10,369 nucleotides of DNA from positions 40,806-51,174 of the forward strand of contig QKYT01000293.1 in assembly GCA_003550305.1 (NCBI GenBank). Direction: 5' to 3'. Both the position numbers and the translations under genes were made by a program. Origin of the DNA: Glomus cerebriforme. Taxonomy: Eukaryota > Glomeromycota > Glomeromycetes > Glomerales > Glomeraceae. Positions 7,713-10,369 of the stretch are shown one piece after another. The notes beneath the pieces were generated by a model. The model ran no database searches and was not told where the DNA came from. It was given only the letters and a program-made list of their open reading frames with translations. Each line of letters starts with the position of its first letter. The stretch's first letter is position 1.

Positions 7713-7840
7713 CAAATAAATTATAATGACATAATGATAGGGTTTAAAGGCGTTAAAGTAGATCTATTTTTAATAACTTGTCAAAATATCAAATTTTATA
7801 AGAAATCATGAGTCATAATTTATAATATGTTTATAATAGA

Positions 7841-7848
7841 TATAAAAG
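7841..7848 (+). promoter_or_regulatory. TATA box candidate upstream of relic and tandem array
   Basis: TATAAAAG within GATATAAAAGGAGACC matches the classical TATA element well and is followed by a pyrimidine-rich then A-rich leader. The next protein-like frame starts about 130 bases downstream (7974). Confidence 0.35.
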
Positions 7849-7973
7849 GAGACCTTTTTTTTCAAAATTTACTTTTTTAAAAAAAAAAAATTAATAAAAT
7901 TCTATTAAAATATATTACATCTATAATCTTTTAACAATCTCTTAAACTTTGATTATATTTATATATTTTCACC

Positions 7974-8207
7974 TGGATAACTGAACGTAATTTTCAACAA
8001 GCTAATGCTTCCACCATAAGATAGAGGTATAAAATAACTTTTTATGACGTTACAAATACAAATTTTATTGCCAAGGCTGATCAAAACTTAACTTATACTG
8101 AAAATTTAACAATACTAATTGGTTTGTGCCTTTTCAATATGTTTGTATTTCACTATTATGGATTATTATTTAGATTCATATGGGTTAATATTTCTATTAT
8201 TATAGGT
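7974..8207 (+). pseudogene. possible coding relic, unrecognised
   Basis: One frame is open from 7974 to the TAA at 8208 except for a TAG at 8022-8024. It reads WITERNFQQANASTIR, stop, then YKITFYDVTNTNFIAKADQN and LTYTENLTILIGLCLFNMF, ending in hydrophobic residues. The hydrophilic first half has plausible codon use for coding DNA; the second half may be intron or noncoding. There is no start codon. An acceptor-like TTATTATAG closes at 8205, immediately before the first unit of the tandem array, so this may be the 5' exon of the gene from which the array grew. The family is not recognised. Confidence 0.28.
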
Positions 8208-8308
8208 TAATGGATACTTTAATGTAAAGTTCTTTTTATTCCATATATTGGATCTTCTATACTTTGATCTATTCAATTCAGTTTTAATCAAGTTCTCTCT
8301 CTATCAAG

Positions 8309-8400
8309 GTAAATGTTATATTCACTTTGTAAATAGTAATAAATTTATTATTTCATATATTTAAAGCTAACATTTATTATTATTATTATTATTATTATAG
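8309..8400 (+). other. intron-like segment of unit 1, interior inverted
   Basis: GTAAATGTT at the start, CTAACATT and a TTA run ending TATAG at the end, 92 bases. Bases 8329-8366 match the complement of 8799-8836 in unit 2 at 35 of 38 positions. The inversion places a second GTAAAT at 8329 and changes the branch-site word to AGCTAAC. Confidence 0.6.
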
Positions 8401-8401
8401 G

Positions 8402-8453
8402 GTATAAGGAGCCTATGCTGCTCATATTATGTCTCATTACAAACTCCTCATAC
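8402..8453 (+). repeat. hairpin of unit 1
   Basis: GTATAAGGAG (8402-8411) pairs with CTCCTCATAC (8444-8453) with one mismatch. The inner stem seen in units 3 and 4 is not kept. Confidence 0.5.
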
Positions 8454-8573
8454 AGACAAGATTTATTTATCTCTTTCTAAACATAATTTTGGCTTTATTT
8501 TTTTTTTAATTCCTTCATGATTCTTTTTACACTTTATTTTTTCTTTTTTTTTCTTGTTTTTTTTTTTATTTAG

Positions 8574-8656
8574 ATAAACAAGGGATGGGTGATTCCTTTG
8601 TATTAGACTTCTTTTTTTAGTTAAAAACAAGGGATGGGTGATTCCCTTGTTTTTAG
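8574..8656 (+). repeat. hairpin minisatellite block 1, two copies
   Basis: Loops TGGGTGAT at 8586-8593 and 8635-8642. The second copy has a perfect 13-base stem (TAAAAACAAGGGA with TCCCTTGTTTTTA). Confidence 0.85.
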
Positions 8657-8773
8657 ATTTTTAACTTTTTCTTTATTTTATTTAGACAAACAAGATGATG
8701 ATATCAAGGTTCTTATCATTCCATATGTCTGGATCTTCTATTTTTTATCTATTGACTTTAGCTCTCTATTAAG

Positions 8774-8865
8774 GTAAATGTTATTTATATTTACTTATCT
8801 TTAAATATATGAAATAATAATTTCATTGCTATTTACTAACATTTTTATTATTATTATTATTATAG
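8774..8865 (+). other. intron-like segment of unit 2
   Basis: AAG then GTAAATGTT, TACTAAC at 8834-8840, then a TTA run and TATAG: all three spliceosomal signals in good form, 92 bases long. Established fungal branch-site consensus includes TACTAAC. Splicing itself is inferred. Confidence 0.6.
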
Positions 8866-8866
8866 G

Positions 8867-8939
8867 GTGTGAGGAGTTTGTAATGAGATTATGCTGCTTA
8901 TATTATAAACAGAATGGTCTTATCATAAACTCCTCACAC
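8867..8939 (+). repeat. long hairpin of unit 2
   Basis: GTGTGAGGAGTTT (8867-8879) and AAACTCCTCACAC (8927-8939) pair perfectly over 13 bases. Further inner pairing is imperfect. Confidence 0.7.
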
Positions 8940-9053
8940 AGACAAGATTTATCTCTTTCTAAACATATTTTTGGCTTTATTTTTATTTTAATTCCTTCAT
9001 GATTCTTTATACACTTTATTTTTTTTCTTTTTTTNTTNNTTTTTTTTATTTAG

Positions 9054-9290
9054 ATAAACAAGGGATGGGTGATTCCTTTGTATTAGGCTTCTTTTTTTAG
9101 TTAAAAACAAGGGATGGGTGATTCCCTTGTACTAGATTTTTTTTTATTTTAGTTAAAAATGAGGGATGGGTGATTCCCTTGTTATTAGATTTTTTTTTTA
9201 GTTAAAAACAAGGGATGGGTGATTCCCTTGTTATTAGATTTCTTTTTTTTTTAGTTAAAAATAAGGGATGGGTGATTCCCTTGTTTTTAT
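9054..9290 (+). repeat. hairpin minisatellite block 2, five copies
   Basis: Loops TGGGTGAT at 9066, 9115, 9167, 9216 and 9269, spaced 49-53 bases. Copies are separated by TATTAGATTTC, a T-run and TTTTAGTTAAA. The third copy has arm AATGAGGGA pairing through two G-U pairs; the fifth has a T-G pair at 9262 and 9283. Confidence 0.85.
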
Positions 9291-9398
9291 ATTTTTAACT
9301 TTTTCTTTATTTTATTTAGACAAACAAGAAGATGATATCAAGGTTCTTATCATTCCATATGTCTGGATCTTCTATTTTTTCTCCAGCTCTCTATTAAG

Positions 9399-9486
9399 GT
9401 AAATGTTATATTTACTTATCTTTAAATATATGAAATAATAATTTCATTGCTATTTACTAACATTTTTTTTATTATTATTATTATAG
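9399..9486 (+). other. intron-like segment of unit 3
   Basis: GTAAATGTT start, TACTAAC at 9455-9461, TTA run and TATAG end; 88 bases. Confidence 0.6.
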
Positions 9487-9487
9487 G

Positions 9488-9560
9488 GTGTGAGGAGCTT
9501 GTAATAAGGCCATGCTGCTCATATTATAAACAGAATGGTCTTATCATAAACTCCTCACAT
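9488..9560 (+). repeat. long hairpin of unit 3
   Basis: Arms of 26 bases at 9488-9513 and 9535-9560, with three G-U pairs and two mismatches by my count, around a 21-base loop. Confidence 0.7.
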
Positions 9561-9673
9561 AGACAAGATTTATCTCTTTCTAAACATATTTTTGGCTTTA
9601 TTTTTTTTTAATTCCTTCATGATTCTTTTTACACTTTNTTTTTTTNTTTTTTTTCTTNATTTTTTTTATTTAG

Positions 9674-9860
9674 ATAAACAAGGGATTGGTGATTCCTTTG
9701 TATTAGGCTTCTTTTTTTAGTTAACAACAAGGGATGGGTGATTCCCTTGTTATTAGATTTCTTTTTTTTAGTTAAAAACAAGGGATGGGTGATTCTCTTG
9801 TTATTAGATTTCTTTTTTTTTTAGTTAAAAATAAGGGATGGGTGATTCCCTTATTTTTAT
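9674..9860 (+). repeat. hairpin minisatellite block 3, four copies
   Basis: Loops at 9686 (TTGGTGAT), 9735, 9786 and 9839. The last copy pairs AAAAATAAGGGA with TCCCTTATTTTT perfectly, replacing the C-G pair of block 1 by T-A (9832 with 9853). Confidence 0.85.
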
Positions 9861-9978
9861 ATTTTTAACTTTTTCTTTATTTTATTTAGACAAACAAGAA
9901 GATGATATCAAGGTTCTTATCATTAAATATGTCTGGATCTTCTATTTTTTAGTCCATTCACTCCAGCTCTCTATTAAG

Positions 9979-10066
9979 GTAAATGTTATATTTACATATC
10001 TTTAAATATATTAAATAATAATTTCATTACTATTTACTGACATTTTTTTTATTATTATTATTATAG
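9979..10066 (+). other. intron-like segment of unit 4
   Basis: GTAAATGTT start, TACTGAC at 10035-10041 (a tolerated branch-site variant), TTA run and TATAG end; 88 bases. Confidence 0.55.
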
Positions 10067-10067
10067 G

Positions 10068-10140
10068 GTGTGAGGAGTTTGTAATAAGGCCATGCTGCTC
10101 ATATTATAAACAGAATGGTCTTATCATAAACTCCTCACAC
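10068..10140 (+). repeat. long hairpin of unit 4
   Basis: Arms of 26 bases at 10068-10093 and 10115-10140: 23 Watson-Crick pairs, two G-U pairs and one A-C mismatch, with a 21-base loop. If transcribed it would give a precursor-microRNA-like stem. Confidence 0.75.
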
Positions 10141-10255
10141 AGACAAGATTTATCTCTTTCTAAACATATTTTTGGCTTTATTTTTTTAATTCCTTCATGA
10201 TTCTTTTTACACTTTATTTTTTTCTTTTTTTTTTCTTATTTTTTTTATTATATTT

Positions 10256-10369
10256 AGACAAACAAGGAGATGGGTGATTCTCTTCGTATTAGATTTCTTT
10301 TTTTTTCTTTTTACTTTAGTTAAACAAGGAGATGGGTGATTCTCTTTGTATTAGATTTCTTTTTCTTTC
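10256..10369 (+). repeat. hairpin minisatellite block 4, at least two copies
   Basis: Loops TGGGTGAT at 10271 and 10333, 62 bases apart. The arms are one base longer than elsewhere: ACAAGGAGA pairs with TCTCTTTGT in the second copy (one G-U pair) and with TCTCTTCGT in the first (one mismatch). The block runs to the window edge. Confidence 0.8.

Larger units (their letters stand above)
7271..7840. other. AT-rich stretch with palindromes, no recognised gene
   Basis: Contains an AT dinucleotide run at 7303-7315, a purine-rich patch GGAAGATAGGGGGGAG at about 7323-7338, and the two palindromes listed separately. No coding frame of note. Confidence 0.55.
8206..8685 (+). repeat. array unit 1 (diverged founder-like copy)
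   Basis: After acceptor-like TTATTATAG, 8206-8308 is open for 34 codons (VNGYFNVKFFLFHILDLLYF and so on). Joining across 8309-8400 keeps the frame open for 26 more codons (GYKEPMLLILCLITNSSYRQ then DLFISF) to TAA at 8478. Other units do not allow this join. The intron interior is inverted relative to units 2-4, and the right arm of the long hairpin matches the complement of the left arm of unit 2. Two hairpin minisatellite copies end the unit. Confidence 0.7.
8686..9319 (+). repeat. array unit 2
   Basis: Starts after TTTATTTAG with ACAAACAAG. The first block reads DKQDDDIKVLIIPYVWIFYF in one frame up to the donor. After the intron, a different phase is open for over 40 codons (CEEFVMRLCCLYYKQNGLII, RQDLSLSKHIFGFIF) to a TGA near 8998. 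The two frames do not join in phase. Five hairpin minisatellite copies follow. Ambiguous bases stand at 9035, 9038 and 9039 in the T-tract. Confidence 0.8.
9320..9889 (+). repeat. array unit 3
   Basis: The first block is 9 bases shorter than in unit 2 before the donor (WIFYFFSSSLL). The second block again keeps RQDLSLSKHIFGFIF open, ending in TAA within the T-tract. Four minisatellite copies follow; the first has the only variant loop (TTGGTGAT). Ambiguous bases at 9638, 9646 and 9658. Confidence 0.8.
8206..10369 (+). repeat. tandem array of four composite repeat units, open at the right edge
   Basis: Four units follow head to tail: 8206-8685, 8686-9319, 9320-9889 and 9890 to the edge. Aligned on the word GTTCTTATCATT (positions 8229, 8709, 9343, 9913) the steps are 480, 634 and 570 bases. 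Each unit has the same order: exon-like block, intron-like segment, segment with a long hairpin, T-rich tract with CTTCATGATTC, and a block of short hairpin minisatellite copies. Units 2-4 are nearly identical; unit 1 is diverged. Length differences come mostly from the number of minisatellite copies (2, 5, 4, at least 2). No complete protein is encoded in any simple reading, and the array continues beyond the window. Confidence 0.92.
9890..10369 (+). repeat. array unit 4, cut by window edge
   Basis: The same order as unit 3, with ATTAAATATG in place of ATTCCATATG and TACTGAC in place of TACTAAC at the branch-site position. The two minisatellite copies visible have the changed arm ACAAGGAGA with TCTCTTTGT or TCTCTTCGT. 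Confidence 0.8.

Noticed and set aside
8574..9860. The regularly spaced palindromic repeats as a CRISPR array
   Set aside because: The separators are near-identical T-runs with TTAG, not unique spacers, no cas genes are present, and the DNA is fungal in character.

Overview
This is very AT-rich eukaryotic DNA with short GT-AG introns, long A/T runs and many microsatellites. The only proteins recognised are fragments of tyrosine-kinase-like (TKL) kinases of the kind greatly expanded in arbuscular mycorrhizal fungi: an N-terminal cysteine pair module, YRAxWIDG, ITDMGLCKP, PEILRGQNYTKAADIY and the tail TSRLLNFNNLP. The best guess is Rhizophagus irregularis or a close relative (Glomeromycotina), from recognised family style and not from a database search. 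I see no gene that is intact from start to stop. The window looks like a graveyard of duplicated genes next to a young tandem array.

Left part (1-2270): mostly AT-rich DNA. It holds two weak minus-strand coding relics (56-142 and a splice-bounded exon at 621-766), a conspicuous GC-enriched island near 1316-1450 that may be an old mobile element, a TATAGC microsatellite (1780-1832) and a 51-bp tandem repeat (2036-2175).

Centre (2271-5730): an unrecognised minus-strand gene of about eight exons (2271-3745) can be followed by splice sites and peptide frames, but it is broken by several single-base frameshifts. It abuts head to head, with almost no spacer, a plus-strand kinase pseudogene (3750-4911). 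That kinase has lost its N-terminus, carries stops and frameshifts and lacks a block of about 12 codons. Weak relic frames follow at 5252-5347 and 5582-5728.

Right-centre (5730-8205): AT-rich DNA, then a second kinase relic (6979-7270). It has only the N-terminal module and the first strands of the kinase domain, so it is roughly complementary to the first relic. After that come AT-rich DNA with two sharp palindromes, a good TATA box (7841) and a weak coding relic (7974-8207).

Right end (8206-10369, running off the edge): four tandem units of about 480-634 bp. Each contains an exon-like block, an 88-92 bp intron-like segment (GTAAAT ... TACTAAC ... TATAG), a segment folding into a long hairpin, a T-rich tract, and a block of 2-5 short hairpin minisatellite copies (arm ACAAGGGA, loop TGGGTGAT, arm TCCCTTGT). 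Hairpin stems covary between units while the loop is nearly invariant, and the first unit has the interior of its intron inverted. This array is the most unusual part of the window. No function can be assigned from sequence alone.
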